64,000 nt of DNA from Alphaproteobacteria bacterium (GTDB taxonomy: Bacteria; Pseudomonadota; Alphaproteobacteria; RF32; CAG-239): assembly GCA_017460085.1 (NCBI GenBank), contig JAFUBQ010000003.1, positions 123,142 through 187,141 on the forward strand. Reading direction: 5' to 3'. This document shows positions 55,405 to 64,000 of the stretch, piece by piece (the first letter of the stretch is position 1; each line of letters starts with the position of its first letter). The notes below the pieces were generated by a model. The model made no database searches. It was not told the origin of the DNA and was given only the letters and a program-made list of their open reading frames with translations. The translations under genes were made by a program, and so were the position numbers.

Positions 55405-56831
55405 TGCGAGTTTTATTATACATTATCGGTTTTTCGGCACTGGCAACGGCTTTTATAAGCGGTTCTCCGGCATATGCTTTTCATGAGTTGGGTATTGATT
55501 TGAGTGTGCTTAATATGGTGGAAGATGTGCTGAACAAAAAAGAAAAAAACGAAGTAGAACATTTAGATAATGTTGACCAAGAAACAGATAAAGCAGAGCG
55601 AGGCGGGAAAGATGGTGAGCCGGAAGGAAAGTCACTGACGGCTAAGTTAAAAAAGGCAAAAACATATACAAAAACGGCAATTACTGTGGCACAGACTGCT
55701 CAAACATATGTGCAAGATTTTAATCCTGAGGAATTTATGCAAAATGTTATGAATGAAGCTAAACAAGATTTAAGCAAGATGAGCAAATCGGAATTGGATA
55801 AAGCGCTACAGCAATTACGCAAATGTGAACGAGATGCTAAAAAAGAAATTGAAAAAATAAATGAAGAATTAAAAGCTTTGGGCGAGGCGGAAAAAAATGA
55901 GAGAGTAGATAAGATTAAGGCAATAGAAACAGAAAAGATGGCTAAAGAACTTGCACTGAGCAAGTTTGAAGAAGGAAGTGATGAAGCATTAAAATTAGCC
56001 CTTGAGATAAAAGATTTGGAAGCGCAAAAAGAGCAGTTAATAATGAAAATGGAACAAGATGAATCTACTCAAGAAAACAGCGAAAATAAAGAAGAAACCG
56101 GTAAGAAAGATGCAATTGCTCAAAAATATTCTGATACGAAAATAGCTGCTTTAGATAAAAAAAGTGAGGCTGAAGATAAATATAAAAAATGTGAAAATAA
56201 GCGCAAAGATGCGGAAAAGGCAAAAGGCTTTGAAGAAGAGGCAGCAGAGGAATTTGATGCTCAAACCGGCGCCGGAAGCGATGAAGAAACGGCAAGTTTG
56301 TATGGTGAAATAATAGAAGATTTCTTTTTAGAAGAAGATGAAGAAAGTAATTCGCGGACTGTCGGACGCATTCGGCAAAATCGCAAACGTGCATATTATC
56401 AAGCTTTGCAAAATTTATTTGCCACAGCAATGCAGAGTGACGGAGCTTCTTTAGAAGCGGGCGAAGATGCCCAAGCATCTGCAGATGCAATTACCCAAAC
56501 TTCGGAAACCAATATGGGAGCCGAGATGATGCAAATTAGGGTGGATATTCAGTCAGTAAAAAGCGTGACACGATTCACCAGACTTTTACTGGCAAAAATA
56601 CAAATGGAAACCATGGAGCAAATACAAAGTTGGACCACAAATGATAAAATGCAAGACTATTCACAAGATGTTACGCGGTTTAATTTGGATAATTATAAAT
56701 TGAAAGGCTGGGTTGGAAGGCTGACCGATAAAATTAATAATTTCCTGAAAAAAGGCAGAAAAGACATTGCTAAAAAAGGCAAAAATTGGACCGGAAACAT
56801 GAAAAATAAACTTAATCAAAACAAAAAGTAG
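55404..56831 (+). CDS. Exported coiled-coil protein D of T4SS locus 2
   Basis: 475 residues. Signal peptide (YIIGFSALATAFISGSPAYA), then a long charged coiled coil (about 50-290, many E/K with QLRKCERDAKKEIEKINEELKALGEAEK). A helical domain (about 315-440) follows, with RQNRKRAYYQALQNLFATAM and MMQIRVDIQSVKSVTRFTRLLLAKIQMETMEQIQSW, again matching the domain of protein C. The C-terminus is basic. The combination of a long coil and a VirB5-like head suggests a structural part of the T4SS or its pilus. Confidence 0.66.
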   Translation: MRVLLYIIGFSALATAFISGSPAYAFHELGIDLSVLNMVEDVLNKKEKNEVEHLDNVDQETDKAERGGKDGEPEGKSLTAKLKKAKTYTKTAITVAQTAQTYVQDFNPEEFMQNVMNEAKQDLSKMSKSELDKALQQLRKCERDAKKEIEKINEELKALGEAEKNERVDKIKAIETEKMAKELALSKFEEGSDEALKLALEIKDLEAQKEQLIMKMEQDESTQENSENKEETGKKDAIAQKYSDTKIAALDKKSEAEDKYKKCENKRKDAEKAKGFEEEAAEEFDAQTGAGSDEETASLYGEIIEDFFLEEDEESNSRTVGRIRQNRKRAYYQALQNLFATAMQSDGASLEAGEDAQASADAITQTSETNMGAEMMQIRVDIQSVKSVTRFTRLLLAKIQMETMEQIQSWTTNDKMQDYSQDVTRFNLDNYKLKGWVGRLTDKINNFLKKGRKDIAKKGKNWTGNMKNKLNQNKK

Positions 56832-56861
56832 CATTGGCGGTGACGGCAAGGAGACGGATTT

Positions 56862-59800
56862 ATGAAAAAATATTTAGTGATATTAGTTGGGTTTTGGTTA
56901 AACTTGGTCTACATTAATGATGCTGCGGCTGCTTGCTTATGCGGTTGCAGTATTGACTGTACACCGGTGGGAGAAGGTTCACAGATTGACTATTTTACAG
57001 ATGTTGCAACGGCACTGCAAACAGGTTCAACTGACCAGCTTGTTACTAAAGTTAAGGGAAATTTGGTGACCATGCTTGGTTTGCAAGATATGGTGGCTCA
57101 TGCTGGTATGAAGGCATTTACTTTTGCTGATAAAGTTTTTGATAAGATTGCCGGTAAAAAAGTTACTTCGGCATCGCGGATAATAGAGGAATCAAAAGAT
57201 ATAGACTTAAATAGTGAAGCTGCCGTGCAACAAGCGTTTATTGAGTTGTTTTTACAATATCCGAGCAATAGCAATAAAACAAATCAGATGTATTCTAAAA
57301 TTGGTGAGCAATTTAGAATAGACGGCACGTTAGAAATGTATATTATTGCGCGGGAAATGGAAAAAGAAATAGACCAGAAAATAAAAAATTTGGAGCAAAT
57401 TGAAACCTGTGTTATGGAAGGGAAAGATTGTGACGCGGCCGGTATTGATGAAAGTGCAAATTGTGCGCAGTCTAAAGACCAACTTGATGAACTATGTTTA
57501 TGGCGTGCAAATTTGATGATTGCGCGTATATATGATCAAATTATGTGGTATAATGAATTTTTGCTGGCTATGGATGCTCAATATAATGCTATGATGTCAA
57601 TTGGCACTGTGGTAAAAATTCAAGATTATGAAGAAGAAAAAAAGAAAGGCAAAGATGAAAAAGGTGAAGAAGAAAAAAAGAAAACTTCTGAGCTGATTTC
57701 TTTTCCTAAAGTGAAAACAGCCGAAAGCATGAGTTATTTTGGAGCGGCATTTGCTGATGAGCAATGGTTTGAAGGAACGCCCGAAGATATGGAAATAGAA
57801 ACTGAAGACGGCTTTGACATTATAGACAGAGCCGCCGGATTTAAAAGTTCTTTAGCCGGAAAGCAGGAAAGTTTTGCCAGTATGGAACTTTTAAGCGAAG
57901 CACAAGAAGCTGCACAGATGGCAATTAGGGCGCATAATGTGAAAAGCCAACTGCCGTCATTTAAGGAAGTTTATATATTTTATCATAATGCCCAAGAATA
58001 TTATGATAAAGTACACCAATATTTGAGCATATCAGAGAAATGCATACATAACTATTTAGGGCATTATTATCAAAATCCTCTCCAAGCTTGGGTAGGTTCC
58101 GGGTGCGATGTTTATGAAGATAAAATGTATTGTAAATATTCTGCCGAAGATGCAGATGGTTTAGGAATGTTTGATGTTAATTGCCCGAATAACGCTTCGG
58201 CTCGATGCTATGTTACGGACATTACTGACAGCAAAAAACGTTCGGGTTTATCGGGATATTTGCTGGCTTTGTATGATGAAAGCAAAAAACAGGCAGCCAG
58301 TGGAGAAGTTGAAGTGTATTTATCAGAAGATGATACAGTAAAAGGCAATGATGTGTTGTCAAGAAATGTGCTTATGCGTGAAGATGCTTCACGTGAAGAC
58401 AGACGAAATCGTAAGAATAATCCGTTGGCAGCTGTTGCGCCGGCAAATCAGAAATATGCAATTAAGAATCCTAATGATGAAGATGTTATGATTAATGAAA
58501 TGCGGGCGGCAGACAAGTTGAATTGGCTCAGCGGCGCATTAGCGGCAAAGGCAATGGTGAATGATATTAACGGCGGCGAACGCGGAAAATTTGGGGCAGT
58601 TAAAAAAAGTTTTCCGCTATGGAACGACCAAAAGGAGTTCTATGAGCAGTATATAAACGGCAAGTACGAAAATATGAAAAATTACATAGCAACATTGCCA
58701 ATGAGCCAATTATTGATAGCGGCAGCACGTTCGGCCAACGAAAAAATTACATATCCCGCTACGCAATTTTTAGATTCTGAAACAGGACAATATTTAAGCG
58801 CTAAAGAGCTTGAAGCTAAGGCTATTGACAAGTTGGAGCAGAAAATAGGGCAAATGCCGCCGGCAACAGATTTGGTTGGTGAGGCAGTTGCAGAGGAGAA
58901 GGCGTATTTATCTCGGTTGCTTCAAGAGCATCGGCAAAAAGTTGCAGAAATTAAGCAACAAATTATAAACGAGGGAAACCGCATTGAGGAACTGAACACA
59001 ATTATAGATACCAATAATCGTGAATATAATGCGCAAGACTATCGTATGGATTTTGCTGAAGATACAACACCGCGAAATGAAGAAGGCATTCGCATAGAAC
59101 AAGAAATGTATGATAAGCGAACAAAAAAAGAAGATGGTAGCAACGATACTGATGAAAATGATGAATATCAAGTTGATACTGATGAATCGCCGTTTGCGGA
59201 TAAATATAGAGAGAACATTAGCGAAAACGATGAAAATTGGGCAGACGCAGCAGCAGAAAAAGAAAAATTAGATGTTGATGAAGCGGCAATTGAGCGTGAA
59301 GTTGCCGTGCATAAGGAAAATATTGAACAACTACGGCAGAAACTTAATGCTGAAATTAAGCAGCACGTTAAAAAATATAGCGAAGCAGTGCAAGAATATC
59401 GTAAAAAAGTTGAAGATGCTGCAGGAGTTGAGAGCGGGTTTGCGGCAATATTAAACTTAATTGCCGATGTGGCAGAAAAAACGCAAGCAGTTGACGTGGG
59501 ACAAGGTGTGGTGAGCTGCGTGCGGCAAAAAATTATTCAAAAAATAGATGATGCAGAACAAAAGCTGCATTCAATGCAGCAATCGGCAGAAATTTACTAT
59601 GCTCATAATACCCCGAAAATTCAAAAAATTCATAATGATATGATACAGAGCATTTTGGATATGGGTAAATCTGATGCGGCATCTTCTATTGGGAGCTGCA
59701 ATAGTGGTCTGGCTGATGATATTTTAGCCGATATATCGGCAGAGATGATTGTTAAATTCTTTATGGATATGTGTGTGGACGATTATTGCACAACGCCTGA

Positions 59801-61085
59801 ACCTAATGATGAAAACGGTGCGGTTTATTTTGTGAGCAAAAAAGGAAAGGCACGCGATTTTAGAAGTCCTACCGGACCACTTAATTTTGCTTCTGCGCCG
59901 TTGCGTGAAATATTCCATTTTGACAGCATTGATTTTGCAAATATTGAAAAATATTATGAAGACAATGAAGAACCGGTGGAAAACAGAAAGTTAACTATTA
60001 CTGCAGAAGGGTTTTTGAATTGCGGTGCCGAAATGCCGGAAGTTTGGCAACATATTTTGCAAAATCGTCCATTTATTGAAAGGGAAATTGATTTAGAAAA
60101 ATTGCTCAATCGAGGCAATCCGCAACTAGCTTTAGCTCGTGCCGGTCAATTTCCGTGCCGTATCGGAACACAAAAGGCTGATGCATCGTATGATAAAAAT
60201 TTGCCATATCTTTTCGGTTATAGCGAATATACAGGCTCTGAAAATATTGTTGAACAACAGTGTGTCTTTTTGAAAAACAGTGACGGGCGCTTAATTGATA
60301 CGGAAAGTGATTATGCCGAGCGTTTCAGTGAACAAGATGCGGCAGAAAAAGTTGCAGATTCGAGTGAACTGGGGCAAATTTTGGCTTATGTTCCGGAATA
60401 TGTTCCGCCGATGCAACAACTGCTGTTGCAAAACCAATTGCTTCCAGTGATTGAGCCGCCACATAAATTATCTTTTAATCAGGCTTTTTTGAGCGCTATA
60501 CATGCCAGAGATAATTTCGGTGATGATTGGGGAGCTGAAGCAATGGAGCAGTATAGATACGGAGAACGTGTTTTATTTACACGCAACCAGTTTGGCGATT
60601 ATCTTAATTTTGTTGAAAAACAAAGAAACGCTGCCGAAAGTTTGCAGGAAGCAAAAAAGAAGATGGAAGAAATTCATCAGACATTGAAAGAACTTTTTAA
60701 TGAATTTGGTGATACAATAAGTGATGATTTTGATTTGGCTGATGAAGACGATTATGATTTGGCGGCTGCTTCAATTGACGGATATAAAACTGCTTATATG
60801 CGTCAGGCACTGGAAAAATTGCTTGATGTTCGGCAAATGGAAATTGTACAGTCTTTGCAAGATAAAGCAGACGCAATTCAGCATCAAATAGACTTATTGC
60901 TGCTGGATGAAGATGAAATGGTAGAGCTTGAAGGTTCGGAAGAAACGGAAGAAGTTGAATATGATATTAAGCAAAATACGGCAAACAAGGCCATTTCAGA
61001 TGCATATGATGAGCAAGCCGAAGAAGCACGGCAAAGAAGTTTACGGCAAATGCTAACACCATATTGTGGGGTTTATGCCAGATAA
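56862..61085 (+). CDS. Giant exported protein E of T4SS locus 2
   Basis: 1407 residues with a signal peptide (KYLVILVGFWLNLVYINDAAAA) and a cysteine-rich start (CLCGCSIDC). Near 140-250 lies a helical unit with LEMYIIAREM...LMIARIYDQIMWYNEFLLAMDAQYNAMMSIG, like the domains in proteins C and D. A long middle has many charged helices, and about 700-950 is a coiled coil with acidic repeats. About 970-1150 holds a conserved-looking domain with Cys residues (MDMCVDDYCTTPEPN, FLNCGAEMPEVW, FPCRIG). No known enzyme motif is seen. AAGGAG precedes the ATG. The next gene is virB8, so it is a core part of this locus. Confidence 0.7.
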   Translation: MKKYLVILVGFWLNLVYINDAAAACLCGCSIDCTPVGEGSQIDYFTDVATALQTGSTDQLVTKVKGNLVTMLGLQDMVAHAGMKAFTFADKVFDKIAGKKVTSASRIIEESKDIDLNSEAAVQQAFIELFLQYPSNSNKTNQMYSKIGEQFRIDGTLEMYIIAREMEKEIDQKIKNLEQIETCVMEGKDCDAAGIDESANCAQSKDQLDELCLWRANLMIARIYDQIMWYNEFLLAMDAQYNAMMSIGTVVKIQDYEEEKKKGKDEKGEEEKKKTSELISFPKVKTAESMSYFGAAFADEQWFEGTPEDMEIETEDGFDIIDRAAGFKSSLAGKQESFASMELLSEAQEAAQMAIRAHNVKSQLPSFKEVYIFYHNAQEYYDKVHQYLSISEKCIHNYLGHYYQNPLQAWVGSGCDVYEDKMYCKYSAEDADGLGMFDVNCPNNASARCYVTDITDSKKRSGLSGYLLALYDESKKQAASGEVEVYLSEDDTVKGNDVLSRNVLMREDASREDRRNRKNNPLAAVAPANQKYAIKNPNDEDVMINEMRAADKLNWLSGALAAKAMVNDINGGERGKFGAVKKSFPLWNDQKEFYEQYINGKYENMKNYIATLPMSQLLIAAARSANEKITYPATQFLDSETGQYLSAKELEAKAIDKLEQKIGQMPPATDLVGEAVAEEKAYLSRLLQEHRQKVAEIKQQIINEGNRIEELNTIIDTNNREYNAQDYRMDFAEDTTPRNEEGIRIEQEMYDKRTKKEDGSNDTDENDEYQVDTDESPFADKYRENISENDENWADAAAEKEKLDVDEAAIEREVAVHKENIEQLRQKLNAEIKQHVKKYSEAVQEYRKKVEDAAGVESGFAAILNLIADVAEKTQAVDVGQGVVSCVRQKIIQKIDDAEQKLHSMQQSAEIYYAHNTPKIQKIHNDMIQSILDMGKSDAASSIGSCNSGLADDILADISAEMIVKFFMDMCVDDYCTTPEPNDENGAVYFVSKKGKARDFRSPTGPLNFASAPLREIFHFDSIDFANIEKYYEDNEEPVENRKLTITAEGFLNCGAEMPEVWQHILQNRPFIEREIDLEKLLNRGNPQLALARAGQFPCRIGTQKADASYDKNLPYLFGYSEYTGSENIVEQQCVFLKNSDGRLIDTESDYAERFSEQDAAEKVADSSELGQILAYVPEYVPPMQQLLLQNQLLPVIEPPHKLSFNQAFLSAIHARDNFGDDWGAEAMEQYRYGERVLFTRNQFGDYLNFVEKQRNAAESLQEAKKKMEEIHQTLKELFNEFGDTISDDFDLADEDDYDLAAASIDGYKTAYMRQALEKLLDVRQMEIVQSLQDKADAIQHQIDLLLLDEDEMVELEGSEETEEVEYDIKQNTANKAISDAYDEQAEEARQRSLRQMLTPYCGVYAR

Positions 61086-61099
61086 AAAGGAGAAAAAAA

Positions 61100-61858
61100 T
61101 TGGCAGAGCTTGGTCAAGGAGAAAAAAGACTTTATATTACAAATGATGCTCAGAAGGCGACCACTGAAGGATATCAACCGGAATATGTTACAGATTTGGA
61201 TTATGAAACAAAATCTGCCAAAGAAACATATTTTCGTTGGTTATCACGTTTGGTGACACTTTGCGCCGTTTTATCATTGGGATTTTTTTTATGTGCAACG
61301 TTGGTGATTTTTCGCTTAGCACCGGAGATTATTGTTGAGCCGCTGCTAATTACAACCCAGACCGATTCGGAAAATATGATGCGTTATGAGCCTATTTCTG
61401 AAAAAATGCCTTCTATTCGCCAATTTACGGAAATGTATATTAAACAGTATGTTATTTTGCGCAACACTGTTGTTAATGATATGGATGAAATGCGTACCCG
61501 TTGGGGGCCGGGAGGAATTGTTCATTATTTGTCAGCGCCTGATGTCTATAGGGAATTTGTCGGCAAAAATGCAAATGCCGTAAACAAAATGTTTAGTAAT
61601 GAGTATTCAAGTGAAGTGCGTATTGACAGCATTCAGAAAGAAAGTGAAAACAGTCCGGCGTGGTATGTTAATTTTACAGTTTATAATTTGTCGCGTAACC
61701 ACATAGGAGAAAGCGGTGCTTTGGTATTAAAAACAATGCGCTACAGAGCTTCGGTTACTCCTAAATATTATGATGAGCGCCGTGCAATTTATGCCCGAAT
61801 CGTTAACCCATTAGGATTTACGGTGGTTAAATATAATCAGGATATGATTCGCGAATAA
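61100..61858 (+). CDS. virB8: VirB8-like inner-membrane T4SS component (copy 2)
   Basis: 252 residues from the TTG at 61100 with AAAGGAG in front, after the end of protein E; an earlier TTG at 61064 has no ribosome site. Cytoplasmic N-terminus, one transmembrane helix (about 51-73), periplasmic NTF2-like domain with FTEMYIKQYVILRNTVVNDMDEMRTRWGPGG, very like LREYVLLRTTLLSDVDEMQSRWQTGG in copy 1, and the closing VNPLGFTVVKY. The two copies probably arose by duplication and could form mixed complexes or belong to two machines. Confidence 0.9.
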   Translation: MAELGQGEKRLYITNDAQKATTEGYQPEYVTDLDYETKSAKETYFRWLSRLVTLCAVLSLGFFLCATLVIFRLAPEIIVEPLLITTQTDSENMMRYEPISEKMPSIRQFTEMYIKQYVILRNTVVNDMDEMRTRWGPGGIVHYLSAPDVYREFVGKNANAVNKMFSNEYSSEVRIDSIQKESENSPAWYVNFTVYNLSRNHIGESGALVLKTMRYRASVTPKYYDERRAIYARIVNPLGFTVVKYNQDMIRE

Positions 61859-61870
61859 ACGGCTTTAGCA

Positions 61871-62365
61871 CTATTCAATGGCATAAATATCTTTAACATA
61901 CCATACGTTTTCAGGCTTTTGCGCCATAACATATATAATGGTACCTTGGCACAGCCCAAACCAATTACCATTACAATTGCTTTCGGTATAAATTTCGGTT
62001 GTGTCGTTGTTCAAAGACTTTTTATCAATAATTTTATAACTCATTTCTGTCGGGCGGTCTAAACCAGGGTCTTGCATAAATAAAAATTTAGGCAAATCGG
62101 CTTGAGAGCAAAATTCCAAAGTTGGATTGATTGTGCATTTAACTGCCGTTTCAACTGCACAAAACATCGCATCATCAAGAGCGCATTCTTCCGGCAAATT
62201 AGATTGATTAAATTCAAATAGCTGTTCCGGCAGTTTTGGCATTTCCACCTCAACAACGTCTGCTTCAACAACTGTTCTGTCGGCATCTTTGGTTTTGCTG
62301 ACTAAATAAAAACTGAAACCAAGCAAAGCCAGCATACACATAACTACAATCCATTTATTTTTCAT
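61871..62365 (-). CDS. Membrane-anchored cysteine-rich protein
   Basis: 164 residues with one N-terminal transmembrane helix (about 4-22), then a periplasmic domain with six to seven cysteines (EECALDDAMFCAVETAVKCTINPTLEFC, SNCNGNWFGLCQG). The C-terminal fold (YVMAQKPENVWYVKDIYAIE) resembles small NTF2-like or DUF-type periplasmic domains; no family is recognised. It follows the beta-barrel gene by 11 bases, same strand, so the two form an operon running toward the end of T4SS locus 2. A role with the T4SS is possible, not shown. Confidence 0.65.
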   Translation of the reverse strand: MKNKWIVVMCMLALLGFSFYLVSKTKDADRTVVEADVVEVEMPKLPEQLFEFNQSNLPEECALDDAMFCAVETAVKCTINPTLEFCSQADLPKFLFMQDPGLDRPTEMSYKIIDKKSLNNDTTEIYTESNCNGNWFGLCQGTIIYVMAQKPENVWYVKDIYAIE

Positions 62366-62376
62366 TGTTTTTATCC

Positions 62377-62928
62377 TTAAAAATGATATTCCAAACTCAG
62401 TTGATATTCCATATCATGGTCATAGCCGCTGACATGGTCAAAATTAACATAGCGGGTTAAAAAGCGGGTTTGCCAATTTTTATTCCACGCATATTGTGCA
62501 CCTCCGCCGAATCGGTAGCCGTAGCCATGTTCATTATGGTGTTTCTGCGGTAAAACTTTGTGCTTAAATACATATTCGCCAATGCCGGTTGTTGCCAGAA
62601 AAGCAAACTTTTTTTCGCAGCCCAGTGGAAGTGCGGCAATTAAATCTAGGCCGTATGAACGGTATGATGATTTAATTTTATGGTCGTGCTTGTGCTGAGA
62701 ATCGGTTCCGCTTTGGTTGAAAAACATTTCAGTAGCAAAATATGGACTGTAGGTTGAACCGATGTGCAAACCGGCAGCATGATAACGCGGAGAAAAGCCG
62801 CGGCCGCTTGTCTGGTTATATGTATAATCTAAACCGACATATGGTGCATATTGATAAGAATCAGCCTGAGCAGAACAAATTATTGCGCACGAAGCTGAAA
62901 ATGTTAAAAGAAAGGTAATCTTTTTCAT
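62377..62928 (-). CDS. Outer-membrane beta-barrel protein (OmpW/OmpA-barrel type)
   Basis: 183 residues: signal peptide (FLLTFSASCAIICSAQA), then alternating beta strands with aromatic girdles (YAPYVGLDYTYNQTSGRGFSPRYHAAGLHIGSTY, FLTRYVNFDHVSGYDHDMEYQLSLEYHF) ending in Phe, as needed for the outer-membrane assembly signal. Size suits an eight-strand barrel of the OMP_b-brl type. Rich in His in the loops. Function unknown. Confidence 0.75.
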   Translation of the reverse strand: MKKITFLLTFSASCAIICSAQADSYQYAPYVGLDYTYNQTSGRGFSPRYHAAGLHIGSTYSPYFATEMFFNQSGTDSQHKHDHKIKSSYRSYGLDLIAALPLGCEKKFAFLATTGIGEYVFKHKVLPQKHHNEHGYGYRFGGGAQYAWNKNWQTRFLTRYVNFDHVSGYDHDMEYQLSLEYHF

Positions 62929-63055
62929 ATATCATTCCTCTATAAAGTTAATGCGCTATCATAAAATATTTATTTGCAAATGTAAATTATTATTAATTTG
63001 TTGTGAATAAGCGGGTTTTATGATATAATAGATTATGTGTGAAACGAGGCTGAAA

Positions 63056-63670
63056 ATGAGACAATATAAAAATGAACAGAGCGGGCGCTCAATGATAGAA
63101 ATGATGGGCTATATTGCGGTGGTGATGTCTATTACCGTTAGTGTCGGATATCTTGTTTCCAAAGCGTATGGCGATTATAAGTTCAGCAAAGCATCGTTAC
63201 AATTAAGCGATTTGGCAAATTCAATTACCAAAGCCGGAGCCATTGAACCTAATTATGCAGAAATTGTTAGTATGGTGAACGATAAAGACAATGCCGAGGG
63301 CAAAAAGATTATTCCTGAAACTTTTCGGGTTAATGAAAACGGCCAAAGTCGACAAATTTATCATGCTTTCGGTGGGTCGGTGACAATAGGGCATCCAGAT
63401 GGCGATACGACGAAGTTTTCTATTAAGTTTGATAACTTAAATCGTAACCAATGTATTGAAATGGCGATGAAAGATTGGTTGCAAAATAAATATGCCGATT
63501 TATATTCAATAACTGTAAATACGGCGCAGCAATGGAACTGGCCGGTTTACAGCGGAAGTTCAGGGAATACTTTGCCGATTAAACGCTCGGCAGTTGCCGG
63601 TAAAACCGCTGATGATACCGGTGCCTGTAGTGAAGCTACCGGCAACAATATTATGTGGGTATTCAACTGA
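63056..63670 (+). CDS. Type IV pilin-like protein
   Basis: 204 residues from the ATG at 63056 (GAGG nearby; an in-frame ATG at 63035 would put the prepilin site too far in). The N-terminus NEQSGRSMIEMMGYIAVVMSITVSVGY has the prepilin peptidase pattern: cationic leader, Gly, then a hydrophobic helix with Glu at position 5. The head has IPETFRV...IYHAFGGSVTIGHPDG...FSIKFDNLNRNQCIEMAMKDW and a C-terminal TGACSEATGN with a second Cys. This resembles PilS-type type IVb pilins. It shares the head pattern with the anchored protein at 23207-24016. No pilus assembly genes are near. Confidence 0.72.
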   Translation: MRQYKNEQSGRSMIEMMGYIAVVMSITVSVGYLVSKAYGDYKFSKASLQLSDLANSITKAGAIEPNYAEIVSMVNDKDNAEGKKIIPETFRVNENGQSRQIYHAFGGSVTIGHPDGDTTKFSIKFDNLNRNQCIEMAMKDWLQNKYADLYSITVNTAQQWNWPVYSGSSGNTLPIKRSAVAGKTADDTGACSEATGNNIMWVFN

Positions 63671-63760
63671 TTTTTTTTGCATATACTATAAATAGGTCTT
63701 GCATTCAAAATTATTATTGTTAGGATTATATAAATATATTTGATAACAGGAGATGGAACT

Positions 63761-64000
63761 ATGACAACATCTATCATTTTACCACCGGACTATAAGCCGA
63801 CAGCTGACGAAGAATATATGAACGAAATGCAGCTGGAATATTTTCGGCAGAAATTAATTAATTGGAAAAAATCGATTGTTTCGCAATCGGTTGATACGCT
63901 GGAAGATTTGCGCCAAGGCGGGTTAAACCAACCTGACGATGTGGACCGCGCATCGCTTGAAACCGACAAAGCATTAGATTTGCGCACCAAAGACCGTATT
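63761..64000 (+). CDS. dksA: DksA RNA polymerase-binding regulator (3' end cut by window)
   Basis: The first 80 codons are in the window, starting at an ATG behind ACAGGAG. MTTSIILPPDYKPTADEEYMNEMQLEYFRQKLINWKK matches the N-terminal coiled-coil domain of DksA. DksA works with ppGpp to adjust transcription in the stringent response. The coiled-coil tip, with the DDVDRASLETD acidic motif, is present; the zinc finger is beyond the edge. Confidence 0.92.
   Translation, partial: MTTSIILPPDYKPTADEEYMNEMQLEYFRQKLINWKKSIVSQSVDTLEDLRQGGLNQPDDVDRASLETDKALDLRTKDRI

Overview
The window looks like chromosome of an AT-rich Gram-negative alphaproteobacterium. Three things support this: a circularly permuted two-piece tmRNA gene whose tag (ANDNFAPVAVAA) is of the alphaproteobacterial type, an SspB-alpha adaptor gene directly beside it, and the rplU-rpmA-obgE / rsfS-rlmH order. 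Lipid A/Kdo genes (waaA, lpxK, msbA), an OprB-like porin and several beta-barrel or signal-peptide proteins show an outer membrane with LPS. Base composition and gene style would fit an uncultured host-associated (gut-type) lineage, but that placement is inference.

Layout. 1-4050: partial Fe-S/FAD oxidoreductase, then a DUF374-waaA-lpxK operon. 4070-16763 (minus strand): type IV secretion (T4SS) locus 1, transcribed as PilT/DotB-like ATPase, small VirB7-like lipoprotein, VirB8, VirB9 with a C-terminal SPOR domain, a 1261-residue membrane-anchored 17-residue-repeat protein, a 1392-residue repeat protein ending in a VirB10 domain, and a VirB11 ATPase. 16892-46053: mainly housekeeping genes (msbA, radC, map, an RNase J-like enzyme, tspO, secA, a parvulin, porin, trpS, HU gene, gyrB, rplJL, ssrA-sspB, trmB, rplU-rpmA-obgE-rsfS-rlmH), with small secreted proteins between them. 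These include a perfect 20-residue tandem-repeat protein, a CHAP/NlpC-like candidate and a His-rich protein.

46243-61858 (plus strand): T4SS locus 2. It holds four VirB2-like pilin genes of different size, a small secreted helical protein, virB3, virB4, five exported coiled-coil proteins (302 to 1407 residues) that share a VirB5/TrbJ-like helical pattern, and a second virB8. 61871-64000: a small cysteine-rich membrane-anchored protein, a beta-barrel protein, a type IV pilin-like protein and the start of dksA.

Together the two loci encode VirB2, 3, 4, 5-like, 7-like, 8 (twice), 9, 10 and 11 functions plus an extra PilT/DotB-like ATPase. No VirB6, VirD4 coupling protein, relaxase or effector is visible, so this looks like a chromosomal, dispersed T4SS rather than an integrated conjugative element. 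The most unusual feature is the pair of giant 17-residue-repeat proteins, which look like an inner-membrane-anchored half and a VirB10-domain half of one periplasm-spanning scaffold. Multiplied pilins and a set of VirB5-like exported proteins add to a T4SS type that I cannot match to a described one.
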